From the NCBI GenBank assembly GCA_964433345.1, contig CAYSQJ010000002.1, positions 124,001 to 188,000 on the forward strand: a stretch of DNA of 64,000 bases, in the 5' to 3' direction. Shown here piece after piece: positions 24,903-33,410 of this stretch (within the stretch, counting starts at the first letter, position 1; each line of letters begins with the position of its first letter). Under the pieces are notes generated by a model. It had not been told where the DNA came from. It did no database searches and worked only from the letters and a program-made list of their open reading frames with translations. This DNA is from Ga0077527 sp964433345 (lineage in GTDB: Bacteria > Pseudomonadota > Gammaproteobacteria > Burkholderiales > SG8-41). A program made the position numbers and the translations under genes.

Positions 24903-25065
24903 GGCTGAAAACGGTGATTGACGAGGGCGACATTCTAACCGTTTTGGCAAGGCCGACGCCGGCGTGTTTGACAAACCCTGCCCTGCGTGGACAATCGGCC
25001 GTGCGCCGAGAATCCGAACAATCGCAATCCATCCGGCGCTTGCCTGTAACCGAGGAGCATAAAAA

Positions 25066-26043
25066 ATGATCAAGTTTCACAGCCTCGCGGCTGCCGCAGC
25101 GGCCGCGCTGTCATTGTCTTTCGCCGTGTCACCCGTGCATGCGCAGTCCTATCCGGCGAAGCCGATCCGGCTGGTTCTGCCTTTCCCGCCGGGCGGCGGC
25201 ACCGACATACTCGGCCGCATGCTGGCGCAGAAGCTGGGCGAGAACATGGGCCAGCAGGTGATTGCGGAAAACCGGCCCGGTGCCGGCGGCAATATCGGTG
25301 CCGAGTACGCCTCGCGCCAGGCGCCGGACGGCTACACCATCGTGCTGTGCGCGCCGTCGATCGCGATCAGCCCGAGCCTCTACAAAAAGCTGAACTACGA
25401 CCCCGCAAAGGATCTGACGCCGATATCGATGGTGGCCTCGATCCCCAACCTGATGGTGGTCCATCCCTCGGTGCCGGCAAAGTCGCTGAAGGACATCGTC
25501 GCGCTGGCCCGCAAGAATCCCGGCAAGCTCAACTTTGGTTCCGGCGGTGCCGGCACCACCAACGATCTCGGCGCGCGCTATTTCATTTCCGAGAACAAGC
25601 TGAAAATCGAGGTGATTCCGCATAAGGGCGCGAGTCAGGCCCAGATCGCGCTGCTTGCAGGCGAGGTCGACATGCTGGTGATCGGCACTGCCGCGGCCGC
25701 GCCGCACGTTAAAGCGGGCAAGCTGCGCGCTCTGGCGGCACTGGGCAAACGTCGCGATCCCTCGGTACCCGAGGTGCCGACTGTCGCCGAAGCCGGGATG
25801 CCCTGGTTCACGGTGGACACCTGGTATGGCGTCCTGGCGCCGACCGGCACGCCGCGCGACATCATCAACCGCCTGAACTCCGAATTCGCCAAGGTGCTCA
25901 ACGACCCGGCGATGCGCAAGCAGCTTGCCGCGCGCGGCACCGAGGCGCAGACCAGCACACCAGAGGAGTTCGCCAAATTCATCGCCAGCGAGACCGAACG
26001 CTGGGGCCGCGTGGTGCGTGCTTCCGGTGCGTCGGTGAACTGA
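25066..26043 (+). CDS. Bug/TctC-family tripartite tricarboxylate receptor
   Basis: A 325-residue periplasmic receptor with a signal peptide cleaved near VHAQSYP. Fingerprint: IRLVLPFPPGGGTDILGRM, NRPGAGGNIG, PDGYTIVL, VHPSVPAKSLKDI, PHKGASQAQIALL and TWYGVLAPTGTP. The ligand-loop segment reads IPHKGAS rather than VPYKGGG, so ligand preference may differ. It begins a receptor pair with the gene at 26084. A GAGGAG ribosome site is at about 25052. Confidence 0.92.
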   Translation: MIKFHSLAAAAAAALSLSFAVSPVHAQSYPAKPIRLVLPFPPGGGTDILGRMLAQKLGENMGQQVIAENRPGAGGNIGAEYASRQAPDGYTIVLCAPSIAISPSLYKKLNYDPAKDLTPISMVASIPNLMVVHPSVPAKSLKDIVALARKNPGKLNFGSGGAGTTNDLGARYFISENKLKIEVIPHKGASQAQIALLAGEVDMLVIGTAAAAPHVKAGKLRALAALGKRRDPSVPEVPTVAEAGMPWFTVDTWYGVLAPTGTPRDIINRLNSEFAKVLNDPAMRKQLAARGTEAQTSTPEEFAKFIASETERWGRVVRASGASVN

Positions 26044-26083
26044 ACGTTTTAATACACAACACACAATCAGCGAGGATGAACCG

Positions 26084-27055
26084 ATGAAAACAAAAACCAT
26101 GGCCGCTGCCGTCCTGGCAGGACTGGTCAGCCTGACCGCAGGCACTGCCTTTGCCCAGGATTATCCCAACCGCCCGGTGCGCATGATCGTGCCCTTCGCA
26201 GCAGGCGGTCCGACCGATGTCATCGCGCGGGTCGTGGCGCAGAAACTGACCGAGGGCCTCGGCCAGCAGGTCGTCGTCGACAACCGTGCCGGTGCCGGCG
26301 GCAACATCGGCATGGGTCTCGCGGCGAATGCTTCGCCTGATGGCTACACGATGATCGTCGTCAGCTCCAGCTTCGTGGTCAACCCGGGGCTCTACAAGAG
26401 CATTCCCTACGATCCGTACAAGAGCTTCGCACCGATATCGAACATGGCGGCTTCACCCAACGTGTTCACCATCCATCCCACGATTCCGGCCAAGTCGATG
26501 AAGGAGCTGTTGACGCTGGTTTCTGCCGATCCGAAGAAATTCTCGGTGGCCACGCCCGGCGTCGGCACCACGCCGGATCTGTCGGCGCAGCTGCTGAAGC
26601 TGACAACCAAGCTCGATTTCATCACTGTGCCCTTCGGCGGCGCCGGTCCCGCGGTGGGAGCCGTTGTCGGCAACCAGGTGCCGATCGGCTGCACCGCGCT
26701 GCCGCCGACCACGCCGCATATCCAGGCCGGCCGCCTGCGCGCGATCGCGGTTACCAGTGCCGGTCGCAGCAAGGCGATACCCGATGTGCCGACAATGGCG
26801 GAAGTCGGCTTCAAGGGGCAGGAGGCGGACACGCTGCAGGGACTGCTGGTGCCGGCCGGCACCCCCAAAGCCGTGGTCGACAAGCTGCATGGCCAGGTCG
26901 TCAAAATGATGGCCCAGCCGGATGTGCGCTCGCGCATCGAAGGCCTCGGCTTCAACATCATCGCCAGTTCCCCGGCGCAGTTTGCCGCGCAGGTGAAGGT
27001 CGAAGTGGAGAAATGGACGAAGGTCGTGAAGGCCGCCGGCATCAAGGTCAACTGA
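26084..27055 (+). CDS. Bug/TctC-family tripartite tricarboxylate receptor
   Basis: A 323-residue periplasmic receptor. Signal peptide ends TAFAQDYP. Fingerprint: VRMIVPFAAGGPTDVIARV, NRAGAGGNIG, PDGYTMIV, IHPTIPAKSMKEL and QGLLVPAGTP; the usual VPYKG is VPFGGAG. It lies 40 bases after another Bug gene and 33 bases before the tartrate-dehydratase-like gene, making that enzyme's substrate the best guess for its ligand. Confidence 0.92.
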   Translation: MKTKTMAAAVLAGLVSLTAGTAFAQDYPNRPVRMIVPFAAGGPTDVIARVVAQKLTEGLGQQVVVDNRAGAGGNIGMGLAANASPDGYTMIVVSSSFVVNPGLYKSIPYDPYKSFAPISNMAASPNVFTIHPTIPAKSMKELLTLVSADPKKFSVATPGVGTTPDLSAQLLKLTTKLDFITVPFGGAGPAVGAVVGNQVPIGCTALPPTTPHIQAGRLRAIAVTSAGRSKAIPDVPTMAEVGFKGQEADTLQGLLVPAGTPKAVVDKLHGQVVKMMAQPDVRSRIEGLGFNIIASSPAQFAAQVKVEVEKWTKVVKAAGIKVN

Positions 27056-27088
27056 TGCGCCAGGGCGCGATGCGCAGGGCGGGTTGCC

Positions 27089-28261
27089 ATGCGCATCGTT
27101 GACATCCGCGAAACGTCGATCGCGCTGAAATCGGACCTGCGCAACGCAGTCTTCGATTTCAGCGAGATGACCACCTCGGTGGTTGCGGTGATTACCGATG
27201 TGGTCCGTGACGGCAAGCCAGTCACCGGCTTCGCCTTCAACTCCACCGGCCGTTACGCCTGCGGCGCGCAGATGCGCGCGCGCTTCATCCCGCGCATCCT
27301 CGAGGCTGCGCCGGATTCACTGCTGGACGACAGCGGCAGCAACCTCGATCCGGAAAAAATACTCGCGGCCATGATGCAGCGGGAGAAGCCCGGTGGTCAC
27401 ACCGAACGTTCAGTGGCGATCGGCACCATCGAGGTCGCCTGCTGGGACGCCGTAGCCAAGATCGCAGGCTTGCCCCTGCATGCGCTGATTGCAAAAAAAT
27501 ACAATAAAAACAAATACTTAAATAAAGTCCCTTGTTACGTCGGCGGCGGCTGGTACGCGCCGGGCAAGGGCATCCCGGAACTGCTGGCCGAGATCCGCGA
27601 GAAATTCGACCAGGGTTACCGCACGATGAAAATCAAGGTCGGCGGGATGTCGATTCCAGAAGACATCGCGCGCGTCGAGGCTGCACTGAAACTCATCGGC
27701 AACAGCGCAAACCTCGCAGTGGATGCCAATGCCGGATTCGACCGCGAACGCGCGCTGGCTTATGCGAAGGCGCTGGCGCCGTACAAACTGCGCTGGTTCG
27801 AGGAGCCGACCGATCCGCTCGACTTTGCGCTGCTGGCGGAAGTGGCCGCACTTTACGACGCGCCGATCGGCACCGGCGAGAATCTGTTCTCGACCCAGGA
27901 CGTGCAGAATCTGATCACCTTCGGCGGCCTGCGCGCCGACCGCGACATCATCCAGACCGACGTGCCGCAGTCCTACGGCATCGCCCAGTTCGCGAAAACG
28001 CTGACGATGATGCAGGAGCGCGGCTGGTCGCCGCAATCGGTGTTCCCCCACGGCGGCAACCAGATGACGCTGCACATCGTCGGCGGCTTCGGGCTCGGCG
28101 GCTGCGAGGCCTATCCGGGTGTCTTCGGCATGTTTGCCGGTTTCGCCGACGACGCGAAAGTCGAGGACGGCTGGCTGAAGCTGCCCGACCGTCCGGGTAT
28201 CGGCTTCGAGGAACAGAATGCGCTGTATGGGAAAATGCGCGAGCTTGTTCCCGAAATCTGA
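27089..28261 (+). CDS. enolase-superfamily dehydratase, D-tartrate dehydratase-like
   Basis: A 390-residue mandelate-racemase-type enzyme. From memory its sequence follows Bradyrhizobium D-tartrate dehydratase (389 residues) closely. The KxK base is in TMKIKVGG (about 183), the metal ligands are Asp in AVDANAGF (about 210), Glu in WFEEPTDP and Glu in GTGENLF, and the second base His is in FPHGGNQM (about 320). Residues 134-147 (KKYNKNKYLNK) are encoded by an AT-rich dispersed motif unlike the rest of the gene. It would dehydrate tartrate or a similar sugar diacid to a keto acid. Confidence 0.85.
   Translation: MRIVDIRETSIALKSDLRNAVFDFSEMTTSVVAVITDVVRDGKPVTGFAFNSTGRYACGAQMRARFIPRILEAAPDSLLDDSGSNLDPEKILAAMMQREKPGGHTERSVAIGTIEVACWDAVAKIAGLPLHALIAKKYNKNKYLNKVPCYVGGGWYAPGKGIPELLAEIREKFDQGYRTMKIKVGGMSIPEDIARVEAALKLIGNSANLAVDANAGFDRERALAYAKALAPYKLRWFEEPTDPLDFALLAEVAALYDAPIGTGENLFSTQDVQNLITFGGLRADRDIIQTDVPQSYGIAQFAKTLTMMQERGWSPQSVFPHGGNQMTLHIVGGFGLGGCEAYPGVFGMFAGFADDAKVEDGWLKLPDRPGIGFEEQNALYGKMRELVPEI
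27492..27526 (+). repeat. AT-rich dispersed motif, copy 3 (inside a coding region)
   Basis: The core AACAAATACTTAA is at 27509-27521, in frame within the tartrate-dehydratase-like gene, encoding YNKNKYLNK. The local AT content is extreme for this gene. The same N-K-x-K-Y-L reading appears at the start of the Bug protein at 20802. Confidence 0.6.
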
Positions 28262-28282
28262 CGCGCGCACCGCGAATCATCC

Positions 28283-28927
28283 GTGAAAAAACTGCAGCAT
28301 CTCTTTGACAGCAACCGCAGCTGGTCCGAACGCATCCGCCGCCAGAGCCCGGACTTTTTCAGCAAGCTCGCGCGTCAGCAGTCACCCGAATACCTGTGGA
28401 TCGGCTGCTCCGACAGCCGCGTGCCCGCCAACGAAATCATCGGCCTGCTGCCGGGCGAGGTTTTCGTCCACCGCAACATCGCGAATGTCGTGGCGCACAG
28501 CGACCTCAACTGCCTGTCGGTGATCCAGTTCGCGGTGGATGTGCTGAAGGTCAAGCACATCATCGTTGTCGGCCATTACGGTTGCGGCGGTGTCGGCGCC
28601 GCGTTGCGCGGCGACCGCATCGGCTTGAGCGACAACTGGCTGCGCCATGTGCAGGACGTGCGCCAGAAACACGAGGCGAAACTGCTGGCGGTGGGGGACG
28701 CGACACAACGCGCGGACCGGCTGTGCGAGCTGAACGTGATCGAGCAGGCCGCCAATGTCTGCCAGACCACCATTGTCCGCGATGCCTGGGAGCGCGGGCA
28801 GGACCTGGCGGTGCATGGTTGGGTGTACGGCCTGCGCGACGGGCTGGTGCGCGACCTCGGGTTCAGCGCGATTTCCGCGGCCGAAGCCGCGTCGGGTTAC
28901 CCGGCCGCGCTGTCCAAGCTGGACTGA
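28283..28927 (+). CDS. can: beta-class carbonic anhydrase
   Basis: A 214-residue beta-carbonic anhydrase interconverting CO2 and bicarbonate in the cytoplasm. Zinc ligands lie in CSDSRVPAN (Cys and Asp) near residue 42 and HYGCGGVGAAL (His and Cys) near residue 98. The start is GTG at 28283, giving MKKLQHLFDSNRSW, the usual Can N-terminus. It follows the dehydratase gene by 21 bases and is convergent with the dehydrogenase at 28946. Its role with the neighbours is not evident, though several neighbouring routes release CO2. Confidence 0.93.
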   Translation: MKKLQHLFDSNRSWSERIRRQSPDFFSKLARQQSPEYLWIGCSDSRVPANEIIGLLPGEVFVHRNIANVVAHSDLNCLSVIQFAVDVLKVKHIIVVGHYGCGGVGAALRGDRIGLSDNWLRHVQDVRQKHEAKLLAVGDATQRADRLCELNVIEQAANVCQTTIVRDAWERGQDLAVHGWVYGLRDGLVRDLGFSAISAAEAASGYPAALSKLD

Positions 28928-28945
28928 ACGGCCGGATTGCCGGGT

Positions 28946-30016
28946 TCAGGCCCGGCCGATGGCGCGGGCGACGGCGTCGCCCATTTCCGCGGTGCGCGCT
29001 TTGCCGCCAAGGTCAGCGGTCAGGAATTTGCCTTCGGTGATCACCTGTTCCACCGCGCGCTCGATCATTGTTCCGGCTTCCAGCGCGCGCGGCTCGTTTT
29101 TCTTCATGCCCAGCCAGTCGAACAGCAGCTTGCCCGACATGATCATCGCGTACGGGTTCGCGATGCCCTTGCCGGCGATATCCGGCGCCGAGCCGTGCGT
29201 GGCCTGCGCCATCGCGTGGCTGCCGCTGGCGTTGACGCCGGGCGCCATGCCCAGCCCGCCGACCAGGCCGGCCGCTTCGTCGGTGAGGATGTCGCCGTAA
29301 AGATTGGTGGTGACCAGCACGTCGTACTGCTGCGGTTTCATCACCAGCCGCAGCGCACAGGTGTCGACGATGACTTCCTCGAACTCGACGTCCGGGTAGC
29401 GCGCGGCGACCTTGCGGCATTCCTCGGCGAACAGACCGTCGCCCATGCGGTAGACGGTGTTCTTGTGCACGGCGCTGACCTTTTTCCGGCGGTGGCGCGC
29501 GGCCTCGAAGGCGGCCTCGGCGATCAGCCGGCTCTTGGTGCGGGTGGTCACGCAGATGCCGATGGCCAGTTCCTCGGTGGGCATGAATTCGCCGTAGCCC
29601 TTGAACAGGTTGGCATCGACCTTGAAGCCCTCGGTGGTTTCGCGCAGGAACAGCATGTCGACGTTCTTGTGCACCGATGGCAGATTGTCATAGGACTTGA
29701 AGGGCTTGTAGTTGGCGTAGAGCCCGAAGTGGGTGCGGAACAGCGGATGGGCGTTGAGCCAGGTCGGATCGTTGCGCGGGTATTCGCGATGGCCGATGGG
29801 GCCGAGCACCCAGCCGTCGAGGGCGGTCAGGGTTTCCAGCGTGCCCGGCGGCACGGTATGCCCGAACTGCTCATGCGCACGGCGTGCGATCGGCACCGGC
29901 TTCCAGGCGATGTCCAGCCCCGCCCTGGATGCAGCTTCCTTCATGACTTTTATGCATTCCGGTACGACTTCGAGTCCGATATCGTCGCCTTCTAGGATGC
30001 CGATGTTGAGTGCCAT
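28946..30016 (-). CDS. isocitrate/isopropylmalate dehydrogenase family protein (tartrate dehydrogenase-like)
   Basis: A 356-residue NAD-dependent beta-decarboxylating dehydrogenase. It opens with LNIGILEGDDIGLEVVPE. The substrate Arg and Lys region (THFGLYANYKPFK) and the metal site TTNLYGDILTDEAAGLVGGL are present, and the cofactor loop reads HGSAPDIAGKGIANP. The family includes tartrate and 3-isopropylmalate dehydrogenases; a leucine role is unlikely without leuCD nearby. With the dehydratase at 27089 it suggests a tartrate-like diacid pathway. It shares its strand with the Bug gene at 30049. Confidence 0.85.
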   Translation of the reverse strand: MALNIGILEGDDIGLEVVPECIKVMKEAASRAGLDIAWKPVPIARRAHEQFGHTVPPGTLETLTALDGWVLGPIGHREYPRNDPTWLNAHPLFRTHFGLYANYKPFKSYDNLPSVHKNVDMLFLRETTEGFKVDANLFKGYGEFMPTEELAIGICVTTRTKSRLIAEAAFEAARHRRKKVSAVHKNTVYRMGDGLFAEECRKVAARYPDVEFEEVIVDTCALRLVMKPQQYDVLVTTNLYGDILTDEAAGLVGGLGMAPGVNASGSHAMAQATHGSAPDIAGKGIANPYAMIMSGKLLFDWLGMKKNEPRALEAGTMIERAVEQVITEGKFLTADLGGKARTAEMGDAVARAIGRA

Positions 30017-30048
30017 ACTGCCGTTCCTTTCGTTTTGCGGTAGTGCTT

Positions 30049-31029
30049 TCAGTTCGCCTTGATGCCGGCTTGTCGGATGACCTTAGTGTATTTCTCGATA
30101 TCGCGCCGAATTACCCCACCAAATTCCCCGGGCGAGCTGCCGCGCACGTCGAAGCCCTGGTCCGTGAGACGCTGTTTCATGTCCGCCTGGCCGATCAGCT
30201 TCAGGACATCGCCGTTGAGGCGGGTGATGATTTCCTTGGGTACTTTGGCCGGTGCCAGCATGCCGATCCAGTTGTCGACGGCGTAGCCTTTGACGGTTTC
30301 TGAAACCGTGGGGATGTCCGGGGCCGCCGCCGAGCGCGCGCTGTCCGTGATTGCGACAATCCGGATCTTGCCGTTCCGGGCATGCGGGGTGACAGTGGGC
30401 AGACTGATGAATGCAACCGGCACCTGGCCGGCCATCAGATCGACTGCGGCCGGCCCGCCGCCCTTGTAGGGCACGTGCACCATGTCGGCACCGATGGCAA
30501 TTCGGAACATTTCACCGCCGATGTGCCCGACGCCGCCAATGCCGGATGATGCGAAGCTGAGTTTGTCGGCTTTTGCCAGCTTGATCAGTTCCTTGACGGT
30601 TTTTGCAGGCACTGTCGGATTGACCGCGACTGCGCTGGGCTGTGAGGCGATGAGGATCACGGGTGTCAGATCGCGCAGTGCATCGTACGGCAGTTTCTCG
30701 CGCAGCCCCGGATTCAGCGCCATCGCGATGTTGGCCAGCATGAGGGTGTAGCCATCCGCCGGCGACCGTACGGTCAGTTCGGTGCCGATCACCGTGCCTG
30801 CACCGCCGCGGTTGTCGACGACGATCTGCTGGCCCCAGAGTTCGACCAGCTTCTGGCTCAGGGTGCGCGCCATGATGTCGGTGCCGCCGCCGGGTGCAAA
30901 CGGCACGATCAGCCGCACCGGCTTGGTCGGATAGGGTTGTGCGGCATGCAGGACTCCCGGCATGACCGTGATCAGAAGGCACGCGGCTATGCGCTGGGCC
31001 AGTGAAAGCGAAGGCAATTGCAGATTCAT
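30049..31029 (-). CDS. Bug/TctC-family tripartite tricarboxylate receptor
   Basis: A 326-residue periplasmic receptor. The start at 31029 follows GGAGGA and begins the signal peptide LPSLSLAQRIAACLLITVMP, cleaved near HAAQPYP. Fingerprint: VRLIVPFAPGGGTDIMAR, NRGGAGTVIG, PADGYTLML, VNPTVPAKTVKEL, VPYKGGGPAAVDL. It precedes the isocitrate-family dehydrogenase on the same strand and faces the LysR gene at 31159 across a 129-base control region, the usual arrangement for a regulated Bug gene. Confidence 0.92.
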   Translation of the reverse strand: MNLQLPSLSLAQRIAACLLITVMPGVLHAAQPYPTKPVRLIVPFAPGGGTDIMARTLSQKLVELWGQQIVVDNRGGAGTVIGTELTVRSPADGYTLMLANIAMALNPGLREKLPYDALRDLTPVILIASQPSAVAVNPTVPAKTVKELIKLAKADKLSFASSGIGGVGHIGGEMFRIAIGADMVHVPYKGGGPAAVDLMAGQVPVAFISLPTVTPHARNGKIRIVAITDSARSAAAPDIPTVSETVKGYAVDNWIGMLAPAKVPKEIITRLNGDVLKLIGQADMKQRLTDQGFDVRGSSPGEFGGVIRRDIEKYTKVIRQAGIKAN

Positions 31030-31137
31030 GGATTCTCCTCCGGAGCCTGTCTGGCTCCTCTCGTTTGGGCGATGGTTGCGTCCGGCATGATCGGTCGGCG
31101 CGAGGGGCGCGGCAAGCGAGTATCGGTGGGAGATTAT

Positions 31138-31152
31138 GTGAGATAAACTCAC
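31138..31152. promoter_or_regulatory. palindrome in the Bug-LysR intergenic region
   Basis: GTGAG-ATAAA-CTCAC, a perfect 5-bp inverted repeat with a five-base AT spacer, 7 bases before the LysR ATG and 109 bases upstream of the Bug start. A candidate operator for autoregulation by the LysR protein. Confidence 0.45.
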
Positions 31153-31158
31153 GCAGGC

Positions 31159-32130
31159 ATGCGCCGCCTGCCGCCATTAAACGCCTTGCGTGCCTTCGAG
31201 GCCGCCGCGCGGCACGAGAGTTTTTCTCGTGCCGCTGTAGAACTGTCGGTGACGCATGGCGCGGTCAGCAAGCAGGTTGCCCTGCTAGAGGACCGGCTGG
31301 GGCTGGGTTTGTTTCGCAGGAGTCCGGGCGGCGTCGTGCTGACCGCAGTGGGCAAGGCCTACCAGACCGAAATTTCGGAAGCGCTGGATCGCATTGCCGC
31401 GGCGACGACCAAGATTTCCCGGCAGGGATTCCCGGACGCTCTGGATATCAGCGCGCCACCGACGTTCACCATCCAGTGGCTGGTTCCCCGGCTGTCCCGG
31501 TTCCAGATTAGTTATCCCTTGCTGGAGACCCGGCTCAGCACCCGCCGTGAGAGCGTTAATGTCGCCTTGCGCGGTGCGGATATCGTGATTCGGCGCGGCC
31601 CCGAAACCTGGAAAGGCGTCTACAGCCGCCTTGTGCTGCAGGAAGCCATAACCCCGGTTTGTCATCCGAGACTGAGCGCCCGGTTGCGTCAGGTGTCCGA
31701 TCTGCGCCAGCAGGTCTGGTTGCATGCGGAGGCGCGTCCGTCAGACTGGAACGCGTGGCTCGACGCTGCCGGGGCCTCGGGTCTGGTGCCCAAGCAGCTG
31801 TTGCGATTTGATCACAGCGCACTGGCACTGGAGGCCGCGGGCGATGGCATGGGGGTCGCCATGGGGCCCCTCTCGATGATTGGTGGAGAACTGCGCTCGG
31901 GCAAACTGCAGATGCCTTTCCCGCGGCTGGTCGTGGCTACGCCCGGCTATTATGTGATTTGCAGGAAGGGGCGCGAATCAGAGGCGAAAGTCAGGCAGTT
32001 TTGCGATTGGCTTGCTGCGGAGGGACAGGCTGTTGGGAACTCCGCGGACGGCGCGTCGCCGCGACACTCGCCGCCGGCCGGCACCGGGTCACGTGGGCGA
32101 TCCGGACGGAAAAAGGCCTCGCGCCCGTAA
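31159..32130 (+). CDS. LysR-family transcriptional regulator (GcvA-like)
   Basis: A 323-residue regulator. N-terminal winged helix-turn-helix: PLNALRAFEAAARHESFSRA then VTHGAVSKQVALLEDRLG, with GLFRR following (about 5-65). The effector domain begins near LDISAPPTFTIQWLVPRLSR (about 95). The C-terminus carries a basic, low-complexity tail (GSRGRSGRKKASRP). It is divergent from the Bug gene at 30049, which it probably controls together with the dehydrogenase at 28946. Confidence 0.9.
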   Translation: MRRLPPLNALRAFEAAARHESFSRAAVELSVTHGAVSKQVALLEDRLGLGLFRRSPGGVVLTAVGKAYQTEISEALDRIAAATTKISRQGFPDALDISAPPTFTIQWLVPRLSRFQISYPLLETRLSTRRESVNVALRGADIVIRRGPETWKGVYSRLVLQEAITPVCHPRLSARLRQVSDLRQQVWLHAEARPSDWNAWLDAAGASGLVPKQLLRFDHSALALEAAGDGMGVAMGPLSMIGGELRSGKLQMPFPRLVVATPGYYVICRKGRESEAKVRQFCDWLAAEGQAVGNSADGASPRHSPPAGTGSRGRSGRKKASRP

Positions 32131-32159
32131 GCCGCGAAGAGTGCGAAGGAATACGGCAA

Positions 32160-33410
32160 TCAGGATGATCCGCCGGAGTCTTCTGTTCCGATGATGCCGG
32201 CGGCGCGCAGCGCCGCGATTTCGGCATCGCTTTTGCCGAGCAGACCGCGCAGCACATCATCGGTGTGCTGCGACAGCAGCGGTGGCGGCGTTTCATAGGA
32301 TAGCGGCGTCCGCGAATACTTGATCGGATTCGCCACCAGCGGCACCGTGCCTGACAGCGGGTGCGGCACTTCAACCTTCATTTTCCGGTGTCCGATCTGC
32401 GGATTGGCGAACACCTCGTCGAGACGGTGCACCGGGCCGCAGGGCACACCCAGCGGTTCCAGCACGGCGATCCATTCAGCGGTGGTCTTGCGTTTCATCG
32501 CCGGCGTGATTGCCGCGATGCAGGCCTCGCGGTTGGCGATGCGCAGCGCGTTGCTCGCAAAGCGCGGATCGCCGCCGGTTTTTGCGATGCCCGCGGCCTC
32601 GCAGAAGCGTTTGAACTGTCCGTCGTTGCCGACGGCGAGAATGATGCTGCCGTCCTGCGTGGCGAAGGTCTGGTAGGGCACGACATTGGGATGCGCGTTG
32701 CCCATGCGCACGGGCACTTCGCCGCCGATCAGGTAGTTGGTGTTCTGGTTGGCGAGCCAGGCGACCTGGGTGTCGAGCAGCGCCATGTCGATATACTGGC
32801 CGCGGCCGCTTTTGTGCCGTTCCTCGAGCGCGGCGAGGATGGCCACGGTCGAATACATGCCGGTCATCAGGTCGGCGATGGCGACGCCGGCCTTTTGCGG
32901 CCCGCCGCCGGGCAGATCGTCGCGCTCGCCGGTGATGCTCATCAGCCCGCCCATGCCCTGCACCATGAAGTCGTAGCCGGCGCGGTCCTTCAGCGGACCG
33001 TCCTGGCCGAAACCGGTGATCGAGCAATAGATGAGCCGCGGGTTGAGCGCGGACAGGGTGTCGTAATCGAGACCGTAACGCCTGAGGTCGCCGACCTTGT
33101 AGTTCTCGAGCAGGATGTCGGCCTTTTGAGCGAGTTCACGTGCGAGGGCCTGACCTTCGGGCTTCGCGATGTCCAGCGTCACCGACTGCTTGCCGCGGTT
33201 GGCGCAGAGATAGTAGGCGGACTCCGCGGTGTCGCGGCCTTCGCGGTCCTTCAGGAAGGGCGGACCCCAGCTGCGGGTGTCGTCGCCCTTGCCCGGACGC
33301 TCGATCTTGATCACCTCGGCGCCGAGGTCGGCCAGCGCCTGGCCGCACCAGGGGCCGGCGAGGATGCGGCTCATGTCGAGCACGCGCAGGCCGGACAGTG
33401 GCCTGTTCAT
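32160..33410 (-). CDS. CaiB/BaiF CoA-transferase family III protein
   Basis: A 416-residue type III CoA-transferase. N-terminal LSGLRVLDMSRILAGPWCGQ and ADLGAEVIKIERPGKGDD are the CoA-binding segments, and the catalytic Asp lies in AGVAIADLMTGMYS near residue 170. It would move CoA between short organic acids (formyl-, succinyl- or carnitinyl-type). Its ATG overlaps the stop of the upstream hydroxyacid dehydrogenase gene by four bases, so the two are coupled. Confidence 0.92.
   Translation of the reverse strand: MNRPLSGLRVLDMSRILAGPWCGQALADLGAEVIKIERPGKGDDTRSWGPPFLKDREGRDTAESAYYLCANRGKQSVTLDIAKPEGQALARELAQKADILLENYKVGDLRRYGLDYDTLSALNPRLIYCSITGFGQDGPLKDRAGYDFMVQGMGGLMSITGERDDLPGGGPQKAGVAIADLMTGMYSTVAILAALEERHKSGRGQYIDMALLDTQVAWLANQNTNYLIGGEVPVRMGNAHPNVVPYQTFATQDGSIILAVGNDGQFKRFCEAAGIAKTGGDPRFASNALRIANREACIAAITPAMKRKTTAEWIAVLEPLGVPCGPVHRLDEVFANPQIGHRKMKVEVPHPLSGTVPLVANPIKYSRTPLSYETPPPLLSQHTDDVLRGLLGKSDAEIAALRAAGIIGTEDSGGSS

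Noticed and set aside
28946..30016. leuB (3-isopropylmalate dehydrogenase for leucine synthesis)
   Set aside because: No leuC or leuD nearby, and the context is catabolic with Bug receptors.
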